Assembly: GCF_004762095.1 (NCBI RefSeq)
Contig: NZ_SIJH01000009.1
Span: 62,001-126,000 of the forward strand
Reading direction: 5' to 3'
DNA: 64,000 nucleotides
Origin: Tabrizicola caldifontis
GTDB lineage: Bacteria > Pseudomonadota > Alphaproteobacteria > Rhodobacterales > Rhodobacteraceae
Under the pieces are notes generated by a model, which saw nothing but the letters and a program-made list of their open reading frames with translations, was not told where the DNA came from and ran no database searches. Below, piece by piece: positions 30,447-38,146 of this stretch. Position numbers and translations under genes: made by a program. Position 1 is the stretch's first letter, and each line of letters opens with the position of its first letter.

Positions 30447-31261
30447 GGGTTGCGGTTCTGGCCCTGCTGCTGGCCTGGCCCGCCTGGGCGCAGGACGGCG
30501 CGGGCCAGAGCCGGCTGACCACGCGCGAGGATCTGCGCGGGTTCGAGCCGGTTGGCCGGGTCGATATCGAGGATGGCGGGTTCTGCACGGGGACATTGAT
30601 CGCCGCCGATCTGGTGCTGACGGCGGCGCACTGCGTGGTCGATACGGAAGGCAACCCGGTTCCCGCAGGCCGGATCACCTTCCGTGCGGGTCTGGCTGAC
30701 GGACAGTCGCTGGTCGAGGCGCAGGTCGCGCGCACAGTCATCGACCCGGAATACCGCCCGGTCAGTCCGGCGCCACCCGAGATCATCCGGCGCGACGTGG
30801 CCCTGATGCAGCTGGCCGAACCGGTTCCGACCACGCAGATTCCGCCCTTCGCCATCGCCTTGCCAGGGCGGGGCGACAAGGTAAGTGTCGTTTCCTATGC
30901 CTCCGGGCGAGCCGAGGCGCTGACCTGGCAGCCGGTCTGCAATGTCCTAGGGCGGCAGGACGGGCTGATCGCAGTCGATTGCGATGTGAGCTTCGGTTCG
31001 TCCGGCGCACCGGTGCTGGACCGCTCTGCCGGATATCGGGCGAAGATCGTCTCGATCATTTCGGTCGGATCGACCTGGGAAGGTCGGCGCGTCGCGGTGG
31101 GCATGGAACTGCCGGAGGTCGTGGCAAGGTTGAAGGCGGCCTTGCGGGCCGGTCGCGTTTCAAGCGAGGCGGTACCTGAAGAAGTGCCTCGGCGCAGGGC
31201 CGGAAAGACGATCACCGTGGGCGAGGGCGGCGACATCGGCGCAAGGTTCGTGAAGCCCTGA
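30443..31261 (+). CDS. Periplasmic trypsin-like serine protease (second of tandem pair)
   Basis: The 272-residue paralogue of the previous gene. Its signal peptide is short (MRVAVLALLLAWPAWA, cut near residue 16). The triad is His63 in LTAAHC, Asp118 in RRDVALMQL, and Ser187 in FGSSGAPV. The shared GSSGAPV motif and similar layout point to a local duplication followed by divergence. Translation is coupled to the upstream protease. Both retain complete triads, so both are likely active. Confidence 0.85.
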   Translation: MRVAVLALLLAWPAWAQDGAGQSRLTTREDLRGFEPVGRVDIEDGGFCTGTLIAADLVLTAAHCVVDTEGNPVPAGRITFRAGLADGQSLVEAQVARTVIDPEYRPVSPAPPEIIRRDVALMQLAEPVPTTQIPPFAIALPGRGDKVSVVSYASGRAEALTWQPVCNVLGRQDGLIAVDCDVSFGSSGAPVLDRSAGYRAKIVSIISVGSTWEGRRVAVGMELPEVVARLKAALRAGRVSSEAVPEEVPRRRAGKTITVGEGGDIGARFVKP

Positions 31262-31269
31262 CCTGAGGT

Positions 31270-31299
31270 CTTGAAAGCCACTCTGAGGCTTCCCAGATT
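31270..31299 (+). promoter_or_regulatory. Candidate RpoH (sigma-32) heat-shock promoter for hsp20
   Basis: CTTGAAA (31270-31276), a 14-nt spacer and TCCCAGATT (31291-31299) closely follow the sigma-32 pattern CTTGAA-N13-15-CCCCATNT. Initiation near 31306 would give a leader of about 85 nt ahead of the hsp20 ATG. Confidence 0.5.
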
Positions 31300-31390
31300 C
31301 ACTTCGTCCGGGTGCCACAATGGGCCCGGAAGAACCCTTGCCCTGCCCGTTGACGGGAGGGCCCCTGACATCGCTTGCACGAGGATGACA

Positions 31391-31861
31391 ATGCGCAATC
31401 TGGATTTCGCCCCGCTCTACCGTGCCACCGTCGGCTTCGACCGGATCGCCGATCTGATGGACCGTGTTCTGTCCAGCGACGTGGCTCAGCCGACCTATCC
31501 CCCCTACAATATCGAAAAGACCGCCGAGGATGCCTATCGCATCTCGATCGCCGTCGCCGGTTTCGCCCCCGAGGAGTTGAGCGTCGAGGTCAAGGACGGC
31601 AATCTGCACATTGCAGCCCGCAAGGCAGCCGACGAGACCGAGCGTACCTACCTGCACCGCGGCATCGCCACGCGCGCCTTCGAACGCCGCTTTGCCCTGG
31701 CTGACCATGTACGCGTGACCGGTGCCGTGCATGAGAACGGGATGCTGCACGTCGATCTGGTGCGCGAGGTTCCCGAGGCCATGAAACCCCGCCGGATCGA
31801 GATTGTCCGCGCGAACGGTTCGACCCCGGTGATCGAGGCAAAGCCGGAATCGGTCAACTAG
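31391..31861 (+). CDS. Hsp20 small heat-shock protein (IbpA-like)
   Basis: A 156-residue alpha-crystallin family chaperone that holds unfolded proteins in the cytoplasm. It shows the IbpA-type opening FAPLYRATVGFDRIADLMD, then an alpha-crystallin domain from YNIEKTAEDAYRI to MLHVDLVREVPE. The start at 31391 follows CGAGGA with good spacing; an ATG two codons earlier (31385) is also in frame. It has its own RpoH-like promoter and a strong terminator, so it is a separate heat-shock unit. Confidence 0.93.
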   Translation: MRNLDFAPLYRATVGFDRIADLMDRVLSSDVAQPTYPPYNIEKTAEDAYRISIAVAGFAPEELSVEVKDGNLHIAARKAADETERTYLHRGIATRAFERRFALADHVRVTGAVHENGMLHVDLVREVPEAMKPRRIEIVRANGSTPVIEAKPESVN

Positions 31862-31884
31862 ACCCTCTCAATCATCTGTTGCCG

Positions 31885-31912
31885 GAGCCCGGGTTCGCGC
31901 CCGGGCTCTTTG
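31885..31912 (+). terminator. Intrinsic terminator of hsp20
   Basis: A perfect 9-bp stem GAGCCCGGG/CCCGGGCTC (31885-31893 and 31900-31908) with a TTCGCG loop is followed by TTTGCATCTT. It lies 23 nt after the hsp20 stop. Confidence 0.75.
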
Positions 31913-31968
31913 CATCTTGCGCATGCGCTGCGCACGACGGATGAAGGGCCAAAGGAAAGGCCCGCCGC

Positions 31969-33180
31969 ATGTCCGACCACAAGCTGCCCCCGTTCCAGAT
32001 GCAGCCTGCCACCCGCGCCCTCGACGCCGGGCTGATGCCCGACCCGGTGACAGAAGCCATCGCACCCGGCATTGTCGCCTAGGTCAACCACATCTTCACC
32101 CCCGGGTCTGCCGGCTTCTCGGCTGAAGGTGCCGACCTGACCGCGCAACCCTTTCTTTATGCCCGCTGGACGAACGCGACCGTCCGCGCGTTGGAGGAAC
32201 GCCTGGCGGGTCTTGAAGGGGCCGAGGATGCGCTTGCCACCGCCACCGGCTTCGCCGCTGTGGCTGCTGTCTTCCTGTCGCTTCTGAAGGCGGGCGATCA
32301 TCTGATCGTGTCGGAAGTCTGCTATGCCGGTGACTACGAACTTGCCACCCGCGCCCTGCCCGACCTGGGTATCGAGGTCACCCCCCTGCGACCTGACCGA
32401 CCCCGCCGCGGTGCGTGCCGCGCTTCGACCCACGACCCGTCTGATCCACGCCGAGACGCCCTGCAACCCGATACCGCGGCTGACCGACCTTGCGGCCCTG
32501 TTGGCCCTGGCACGCGAGGCCGGGGCGCTTCTGTCGGTGGACAGCACGCTTGCGACGCCGGTCATCTCACCCGGCCGCTGGAGCACGGGGCGGATCTGGT
32601 GATCCATTCGCTGACCAAGTTGATGAACGGCCATGGCGATGCCCTTGGCGGCGCGGTGATCGGACGGCGGGATCTGATCTCTGCCATCCGGTCGCGCGCC
32701 GGGGTCTATCTGGGCGCGACCCTGTCAGCCCAGAATGCCTGGCTGATCCTGCGTGGCCTCGACACGCTGTTTCCGCGCCTGCGGACGGCCTGCGAGACTG
32801 CGGGCAGGATCTGCGACTGGCTGACGGCGCATCCCGCGGTTACCCGCGTTAAGTGGCCCGGCGCGGCGGACCATCCCCAGCTCGCCCTGGCCCGGCGCCA
32901 GTTGGCGCTTGGCGGCGCCATGATCGCCTTCCAGAGCCAGCAGGTTCCTGCGGAGCTTGGCCGCCGCATGGCCGAACGCTTCCTTGTGATCCACTATGCC
33001 TTTTCGCTGGGTCACCAGCGGTCGATCTGCGTCCATATCGGGCGGCGCAGCACCTTCCGGATGGAAGGCGCGGCGCTTGGGCGCTGGCAGGACTGGGCAG
33101 GCGAAGGGGCGTTCCGGTTGTCAGTGGGGCTTGAGGATCCCGCAGACCTGATCGCAGACCTTGGCCGTGCGCTTGACTGA
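31969..33180 (+). pseudogene. Cystathionine gamma-synthase / Met-gamma-lyase-like PLP enzyme, broken
   Basis: The reading frame starts MSDHKLPPFQMQPATRALDA and is full length for a trans-sulfuration PLP enzyme. Three lesions break it. An in-frame TAG at 32080-32082 interrupts GIVA and VNHIFTPGSAGFSAEG. A +1 shift lies in a six-C run at 32381-32386. A compensating shift near 32571 restores the original frame. The PLP-lysine region HSLTKLMNGHGDALGG and the C-terminal third are intact. Without suppression or errors in the read, no full protein can be made. Confidence 0.85.
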
Positions 33181-33254
33181 CCGATCCGCCTTCGACTTTT
33201 CGCCGTCCTGCCGCAAGCGAGGCTGGCGAAGGGGTCGGCGCGCGGTCCGGCCGG

Positions 33255-35306
33255 TCAGTTCGCTGCCAGCGATTGCGCCAGCCGCATCAGTTTGAGCGCC
33301 TCTGCCCGGTAGCCGAAAGGGTCGTCGCCGCGGTTCCGGGCCGCCAGGTCGATCGCCTGGTCCCAGCCCCAGTTGCCCAGATGAGCCGAGCCTTGCAGCA
33401 GCTGGCCGAAGCCCGCGATGGCGGCAGCGAAGCGGGTTTCCTCCGTCGCCTCCTCCAGGCCGGTGATCGGGGTCTCGATCAGGGTCGAGGTCTCGGCCCC
33501 CGGCGCCTTCCAGCGCAGGCGCAGGAAGCCCAGTTCCTCTGTGCTGGCCCCGATCTCCGCCGCGGGACCATAGCGCAACGGGTTGTTCAACAGCGAATCC
33601 GGGCCGGGCGCGGTCACCTCATAGATCGCGGTGACCTGGGTGCCCGCGCCGATCTGGCCCGCGTCCACGCGGTCGTTGTTGAAATTCTCGCGCCGCAGGG
33701 CGCGGCTTTCGTAGCCGATCAGCCGGTATTCGGCGACCTTGGCGGGGTTCCATTCGACCTCAATCTTCACATCGTCCGCGATCGGGAACAGCGCACCGGT
33801 GAGCTGATCGGCCAGTGCCTTCCGCGCCTCGGACAGCGTTTCGATATGGCTGGCCCGGCCGTTCCCGTTCTGCGCCAGCGCCTGCATCTTCGCGTCATCA
33901 AGATTGCCGCGCCCGAAGCCTAGCACCGACATATAGGTGCCGGTCTCGCGCCTCTTCGCAACCAGTGCCTCAATCCCGTCGGGGTCGGAGGTGCCCATGT
34001 TGAAGTCTCCGTCGGTGGCCAGCAGGATACGTGAAATCTCACCCTCGGCCTTCATCCCCTCGGCCACCTGATAGGCCAGTTCCAGCCCTGCGCCCCCGGC
34101 TGTGGCGCCACCGGCAGCCAGGTTGTCGAGCGCGGCCAGAATGGCGGCACTGTCGGTGGCTGCAGTAGGGGGCAGGACAAGGCCTGCCGATCCGGCATAG
34201 GCGACGATGGCGAGCTGATCCTCGGGCCGCAGCACGGGCAGCATCAGGGCAAGCGAGCCTGTCAGAAGGCGCAGACGGTCAGGCCCGCCCATCGAGCCGG
34301 ATGTGTCGATCAGGAAGACCAAATTCAGCGGCGGGCGGTCGGTCATGGCGGGCAGCGCGCCCTGGATGCCGATGGTCACCAGGCGGGTTCCGGGGTTCCA
34401 GGGCGTGGGCATCACCGAGACGGTGGTCGAGAAGGTGGCCTCGGGCGTCGGTGCAGAATAGGCATAGGGGAAATAGTTGACCATCTCCTCTATCCGCACC
34501 CGGTCGGGTGCGGGCATCTTGCCACGGTTCAGGCTGGAGCGGATCAGCGCCCAAGATGCGGTATCGACGTCGATCGGGAAGGTCGAGACGGAATCTTCGA
34601 CCGTCACCTTCACCGGGTTCGGCGCCACGTTGGCATGGGCTTCGGTATCGGGCAGTCCCGGCTGCGCCATGTCTGGCAGCGGGGCGACGATGGATTCGGC
34701 CGCGGCAATATCGCCGGCCGTGCCATCGGCAGATCCGCCCGGCGCCGCCATCCGCAGCGGTGACAGACCGCCAGGGGCGTTGACCGTGGGGGCTGGGGGT
34801 GGCACCACGTCGACCGTATCGGTTGCGGCTAACGGTGCGGCCAGCGCCTCGGCCATGGGTTCTGCCTTGGTCGCTGCGATCTGGCCGCGGCTGTCCGCTT
34901 CGCCCGTCAGGCCGTCTGGGGCCGCAGCGGTCTTGGCGGTCGGGGTGTCGGTGGCAAGCGCGGGTTCGGGCGCCTGATGGGTCACCGGGCCGCTGCCACC
35001 TGGCAGGCGCAGATCGGCCATGGGCAGGATCACGGCCACGCCGATCACCAGGGCTGCGGTCGAGGTGGTGACAGCAAGGACAGGGCGCAAGGTTAGGAAG
35101 CCCAGCATGCGACGCACTCCGTTCGAGGCGACCGCCCCTTGCGGGGGATCGTCACCGGCAAGGTCGGGCTCCGCCGATCCTTGGGAGGCGTCGTGCAGCC
35201 GGTCGAAATTCTGCATCGCCAGCCGCAGGGCGCGGGTCTTCGCGTCGTATTCCGGCGCGGGGGCCGACTTCAGCGCAGCGCGGAGGGTTTCGAGGTCGTC
35301 GGTCAT
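33255..35306 (-). CDS. VWA-domain membrane protein (YfbK-like, DUF3520)
   Basis: The 683-residue protein has a cytoplasmic N-terminus of about 74 residues, one membrane helix (about 75-95), a long Ala/Pro-rich linker to about 235, then a VWA domain and a DUF3520 C-terminus, as in YfbK. The MIDAS motif is complete: DTSGSM at 334-339. The preceding VWF-associated region is seen in FPIDVDTASWALIRSSLNRG. The start overlaps the sigma-factor stop (ATGA at 35303-35306), so the two are coupled. With one helix and a short cytoplasmic part beginning MTDDLETLRAALKSAP, its topology suits a membrane regulator of that sigma factor. No gene encoding a separate anti-sigma factor is present. Confidence 0.87.
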   Translation of the reverse strand: MTDDLETLRAALKSAPAPEYDAKTRALRLAMQNFDRLHDASQGSAEPDLAGDDPPQGAVASNGVRRMLGFLTLRPVLAVTTSTAALVIGVAVILPMADLRLPGGSGPVTHQAPEPALATDTPTAKTAAAPDGLTGEADSRGQIAATKAEPMAEALAAPLAATDTVDVVPPPAPTVNAPGGLSPLRMAAPGGSADGTAGDIAAAESIVAPLPDMAQPGLPDTEAHANVAPNPVKVTVEDSVSTFPIDVDTASWALIRSSLNRGKMPAPDRVRIEEMVNYFPYAYSAPTPEATFSTTVSVMPTPWNPGTRLVTIGIQGALPAMTDRPPLNLVFLIDTSGSMGGPDRLRLLTGSLALMLPVLRPEDQLAIVAYAGSAGLVLPPTAATDSAAILAALDNLAAGGATAGGAGLELAYQVAEGMKAEGEISRILLATDGDFNMGTSDPDGIEALVAKRRETGTYMSVLGFGRGNLDDAKMQALAQNGNGRASHIETLSEARKALADQLTGALFPIADDVKIEVEWNPAKVAEYRLIGYESRALRRENFNNDRVDAGQIGAGTQVTAIYEVTAPGPDSLLNNPLRYGPAAEIGASTEELGFLRLRWKAPGAETSTLIETPITGLEEATEETRFAAAIAGFGQLLQGSAHLGNWGWDQAIDLAARNRGDDPFGYRAEALKLMRLAQSLAAN

Positions 35307-35845
35307 TTCGCCTCCTCCCGCGCCATGGCCCGCAGGCGTTTCTTCACTTCGCTCATCCGCCAGGCGATCGTGCCCTCGGATACGCCCAGAACGAGCCCAG
35401 CCTCGGCCTGGGTCATCTCCTCGCCCAGGACCAGCGCCACGGTGTCGCGCAGTTCGGGCGAAAGGCGGGTCATCGCCTGGGCCAGCCAGTCGTTCGCCTC
35501 GGCCAGGGTGGCGATCTCGGCCTGGCGGGCCAGTTCCCAGTCGCCCCAGCCAAGCGCGGCGCGGGTCCGGGTGGCCTGGCGGCGGCGCAGGTCATGTGCG
35601 GCGTTGACGATGACACGGTAAAGCCAGGTGGTGAAGCGCGCCTCGCCGCGCCAGTTGCGCAGCTTGGCGGGCAGGGCGGCGCAGATGTCCTGTGCCAGAT
35701 CCTCGGCCTCGGTCCGGCTGCCGGTCAGCCGCCAGGCCAAGGCATGGATTCGCTCGTAATGTCGACCGACCAGGGTGGCAAACGCCACGCGGTCGCCGTT
35801 GGCGGCGGCAGAGGCAAGCATCTCGTCGGGTGTGTCCATCAGCAT
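35303..35845 (-). CDS. ECF-type RNA polymerase sigma factor
   Basis: This 180-residue sigma-70 family protein contains region 2 (about 20-85, with RHYERIHALAWRLTGSRTEA and EDLAQDICAALPAKL) and region 4 (about 120-175, with EEMTQAEAGLVLGVSEGTIA), joined by a short linker: the ECF layout. I place the start at 35845 (MLMDTP); 35839 is equally possible and neither has a clear ribosome binding site. Residues encoded further upstream overlap the terminator region and look unconserved. It is cotranscribed with the VWA protein. Confidence 0.92.
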   Translation of the reverse strand: MLMDTPDEMLASAAANGDRVAFATLVGRHYERIHALAWRLTGSRTEAEDLAQDICAALPAKLRNWRGEARFTTWLYRVIVNAAHDLRRRQATRTRAALGWGDWELARQAEIATLAEANDWLAQAMTRLSPELRDTVALVLGEEMTQAEAGLVLGVSEGTIAWRMSEVKKRLRAMAREEAK

Positions 35846-35909
35846 CACGTTATCTGCGACGCAAGCCGGGCGGCAATTCTTGGGCCGCGCCCGGAAATCC
35901 TTGCCCCGG

Positions 35910-35950
35910 ACGAAAAGACCCCCGGTCCGGTCAGGGTCCGGTCCGGGGGT
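35910..35950 (-). terminator. Intrinsic terminator of the peptidoglycan-binding protein gene
   Basis: Read on the minus strand, an 8-bp stem ACCCCCGG/CCGGGGGT (35918-35925 with 35943-35950) with an inner GGTCC-rich loop is followed by CTTTTCG. It lies 40 nt after the stop of the peptidoglycan-binding protein gene and separates it from the sigma-factor operon. Confidence 0.7.
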
Positions 35951-35990
35951 TGGGTGCCTGATCTTGGGTGCGATCACTTGGGGAGAGGGA

Positions 35991-36500
35991 TCAGAAGATC
36001 AGGCTGTCGTAGACCGCGAAGGCGGTGTTGGTGGCCGACAGGCGGTTGCTCAGCCCTTCGTCGCGGGCATAGGCAAGGATCGCGTTGTAAGTACGGGGAC
36101 CGAACGCGCCGTCGATGCCGCCAGTATAATAGCCCCAGGCCCGCAGATTGCGCTGGATCGCCTTGCGTTCGGCCAGCGAGTACCGGTTGAAGGCAAGCGC
36201 CGCCGGGGTCGAATGGATCGAGGTGGCGGGTTGGACATAGACCGGGGCCGGCTGGACATAGACTGGTGCAGGCTGGACATAGACGGGCGCCGGGGCCGCC
36301 GAATGGCCACGGTCGTAAAGCCGGGCCTTGCGGTTGATCTTCAGAAGCTCGTCCACGATGACGGCGGTGGCGACACCGGCAACAAAGCCCTTTTCCTTGT
36401 CGTTCAAGGCGAGGGCGGGCGCGGCGGGGACGGCCGCAATCGCGGCGGCGGTCAGCGCGGCGACCAGATTGCGTTTCGCGGTCATGGCAACGGGCAGCAT
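35991..36500 (-). CDS. Peptidoglycan-binding-domain protein with APVYVQP repeats
   Basis: A 169-residue exported protein. The N-terminus is a signal peptide (about 1-31, cut near ALA). Residues 71-91 are three exact copies of APVYVQP, encoded by three similar 21-nt units (36228-36290). The C-terminal part (about 105-160) is a PG_binding_1-like domain: FNRYSLAERKAIQRNLRAWG and YYTGGIDGAFGPRTYNAILA. It probably binds the cell wall. The ATG at 36500 follows AAAGGA; a second in-frame ATG lies at 36485. It lies upstream of the ECF sigma operon but has its own terminator. Confidence 0.82.
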   Translation of the reverse strand: MLPVAMTAKRNLVAALTAAAIAAVPAAPALALNDKEKGFVAGVATAVIVDELLKINRKARLYDRGHSAAPAPVYVQPAPVYVQPAPVYVQPATSIHSTPAALAFNRYSLAERKAIQRNLRAWGYYTGGIDGAFGPRTYNAILAYARDEGLSNRLSATNTAFAVYDSLIF

Positions 36501-36610
36501 GGCGTTTCCTTTCGTGGTGCACCCGGAGTGTCCGGGGCGATGCCACGAGGTATGGGCATGGCCGCTGCGATAGGCAAAAACGCTGGTGTGTTAGGGAAGA
36601 ACGTCTGTTT

Positions 36611-36623
36611 GTTATCGGATAAC
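36611..36623. promoter_or_regulatory. Palindrome GTTATCGGATAAC
   Basis: A perfect 6-bp dyad with a one-base centre lies about 110 nt upstream of the peptidoglycan-binding protein gene, at the ragged end of the SDR pseudogene. It resembles an operator for a dimeric regulator, but no regulator gene lies nearby. Confidence 0.25.
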
Positions 36624-37146
36624 GGAATAGATCTCAAAGCCTTGGGTCACGCCGGTCGCATCGGCAGACAGCAGCCCACCCTGTCCAGGCCGTCTTCCTG
36701 CCGCGTGTCCGGGTCGAGGGCGTCGAAGTTGCAGGCACCGTTCGACCGGATGTTCACGATCTTGCGCGCGCCCGGCCGCCCCGCCATCGCCTTCACCGCC
36801 TGCCGGCAGTATTGGAAGGCGGAACGGAAGTTGATCCGCCTCTGCCGCTCCGGTTTCGCCGCGGGGATCTCGGGAAAGCCCGACATGAAGCATGTTCCGG
36901 CATTGTTGATCAGCACATCCAGCCCGCCGAAGCGGGATGCCAGGCGATCGAACAGTCCGGCGATGGCGTCTTTCTCGGTCGGGTCCACGATTTAGGGAAA
37001 GAAGCGCTCGCACGCGGCAGTAACGGTCAACAGCACGCCGTCGTCGAGGATCACGCCAACCAACGCAACCCGTCGGCGAGAAGCCGGTCCGTGAAGGCCC
37101 GGCCCGGGCCTCCGGCCTAGCCGATCGCGACCGCGACGCGGTTCAT
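36620..37146 (-). pseudogene. Short-chain dehydrogenase/reductase (SDR) remnant
   Basis: The start codon (37144-37146) overlaps the stop of yghU in an ATGA pattern and begins MNRVAVAIG followed by TAG, then AGGPGRAFTDRLLADGLRW, a damaged GxxxGxG nucleotide-binding site. The frame is broken again before IVDPTEKDAIAGLFDRLASR. The SDR motif GGLDVLINNAGTCFMS is clear, but the remnant stops about 70 residues later, short of the normal length of about 250. It must be non-functional. Confidence 0.85.
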
Positions 37147-37997
37147 CCCGGGGCTTTCGGAAGGGCGTCGAAATCGGCTGCCGAGTGGCGCTCGGGCAGC
37201 TGTTCCCAAGGTTCGCCCCAGTTGCGGTTGACCTTGCGCCCCCGGATCACGGCGGGGCGGGCGTCGATGCGTTTCGCCCATGCAAGGACATGGGCGTAGC
37301 TTTGCACATCAAGGAATTCGGCCGCGTTGTAGGCCCGCCCCAGCACCAGGTTGCCGTACCAGGCCCAGATCGCGATGTCGGCCAGCGAATAGATTCCAGC
37401 CATCCATTCGTTTTCCGCCAGGTGCCGGTTCAGCACGTCCAGCTGGCGCTTCGTTTCCATCGCGTAGCGGTTGATCGCGTATTCGATCTTCATCGGGGCG
37501 TAGGCGTAGAAATGCCCGAACCCCCCACCGACAAAGGGGGCAGATCCCATCTGCCAGAACAGCCAGCTGAACATCTCGGTCCGCTGCCGGGGGTCTTCGG
37601 GGATGAAGGCCCCTCCGAACTTCTCGGCGAGATACAGCATGATCGAGGCGCTTTCGAACACGCGCTGCGGCGGGTTCAGCGAATGATCCATCAGCGCCGG
37701 GATCTTTGAGTTGGGGTTCACCTTCACGAAGCCCGAGCCGAACTGGTCGCCTTTCGAGATCTCGATCAGCCAGGCGTCATATTCGGCGGGATGCCCGGCC
37801 TCCAGCAGCTCTTCCAGCAGGATCGAGACCTTCACCCCGTTCGGCGTGGCAAGAGAATAGAGCTGCAACGGATGCCGCCCCACAGGCAGCTCCTTTTCAT
37901 GCGTCGGCCCGGCGATGGGGCGATTGATGCTGGCGAAGCTGCCGCCGGATGGCTGCTCCCATTTCCAGACCTTCGGGGGAATGTAGTCGTTGGACAT
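37143..37997 (-). CDS. yghU: Glutathione-dependent disulfide-bond oxidoreductase (YghU-type GST)
   Basis: This 284-residue protein of the YghU/Nu-class glutathione S-transferase family reduces disulfides or peroxides using two glutathiones. The N-terminal extension YIPPKVWKWEQPSGGSFAS and the thioredoxin-like start QLYSLATPNGVKVSILLEEL are diagnostic. The segment VNPNSKIPALMDHS carries the cis-Pro loop that binds glutathione. The C-terminal helical domain includes EWMAGIYSLADIAIWAWYGN. It is cytoplasmic. Its stop overlaps the start codon of the SDR pseudogene, so the two once formed an operon. Confidence 0.93.
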   Translation of the reverse strand: MSNDYIPPKVWKWEQPSGGSFASINRPIAGPTHEKELPVGRHPLQLYSLATPNGVKVSILLEELLEAGHPAEYDAWLIEISKGDQFGSGFVKVNPNSKIPALMDHSLNPPQRVFESASIMLYLAEKFGGAFIPEDPRQRTEMFSWLFWQMGSAPFVGGGFGHFYAYAPMKIEYAINRYAMETKRQLDVLNRHLAENEWMAGIYSLADIAIWAWYGNLVLGRAYNAAEFLDVQSYAHVLAWAKRIDARPAVIRGRKVNRNWGEPWEQLPERHSAADFDALPKAPG

Positions 37998-38091
37998 ACG
38001 CCTGCTCTTGCTGCCGCAGAATGTTTCGCCGCAACGCTAGTCCATCCCTTGCGGCGCCACCAGTGGGGCGCGACGGCGGGTTGGCTCTGCG

Positions 38092-38123
38092 AAAATGCAC
38101 AAGGGGCGGCACCTCGCCGCCCC
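38092..38123 (-). terminator. Intrinsic terminator of gabD
   Basis: A perfect 8-bp stem GGGGCGGC/GCCGCCCC (38103-38110 and 38116-38123) is followed on the minus strand by TTGTGCATTTTC. It lies 23 nt after the gabD stop. Confidence 0.65.
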
Positions 38124-38146
38124 CTGCCAGCTCTGCGTCAGACCGG

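Noticed and set aside
31305-31390. RNA thermometer (ROSE-like) in the hsp20 leader
   Set aside because: Two short hairpins exist, but none pairs with the GAGGA ribosome binding site, so there is no sequence support for a thermometer.
32381-32386. Programmed frameshift in the PLP-enzyme gene
   Set aside because: The C-run could slip, but the in-frame TAG upstream and a second unrelated shift downstream make programmed recoding implausible.
36228-36290. CRISPR-like array
   Set aside because: The three 21-nt units are directly joined, in frame and encode APVYVQP; they have no spacers.
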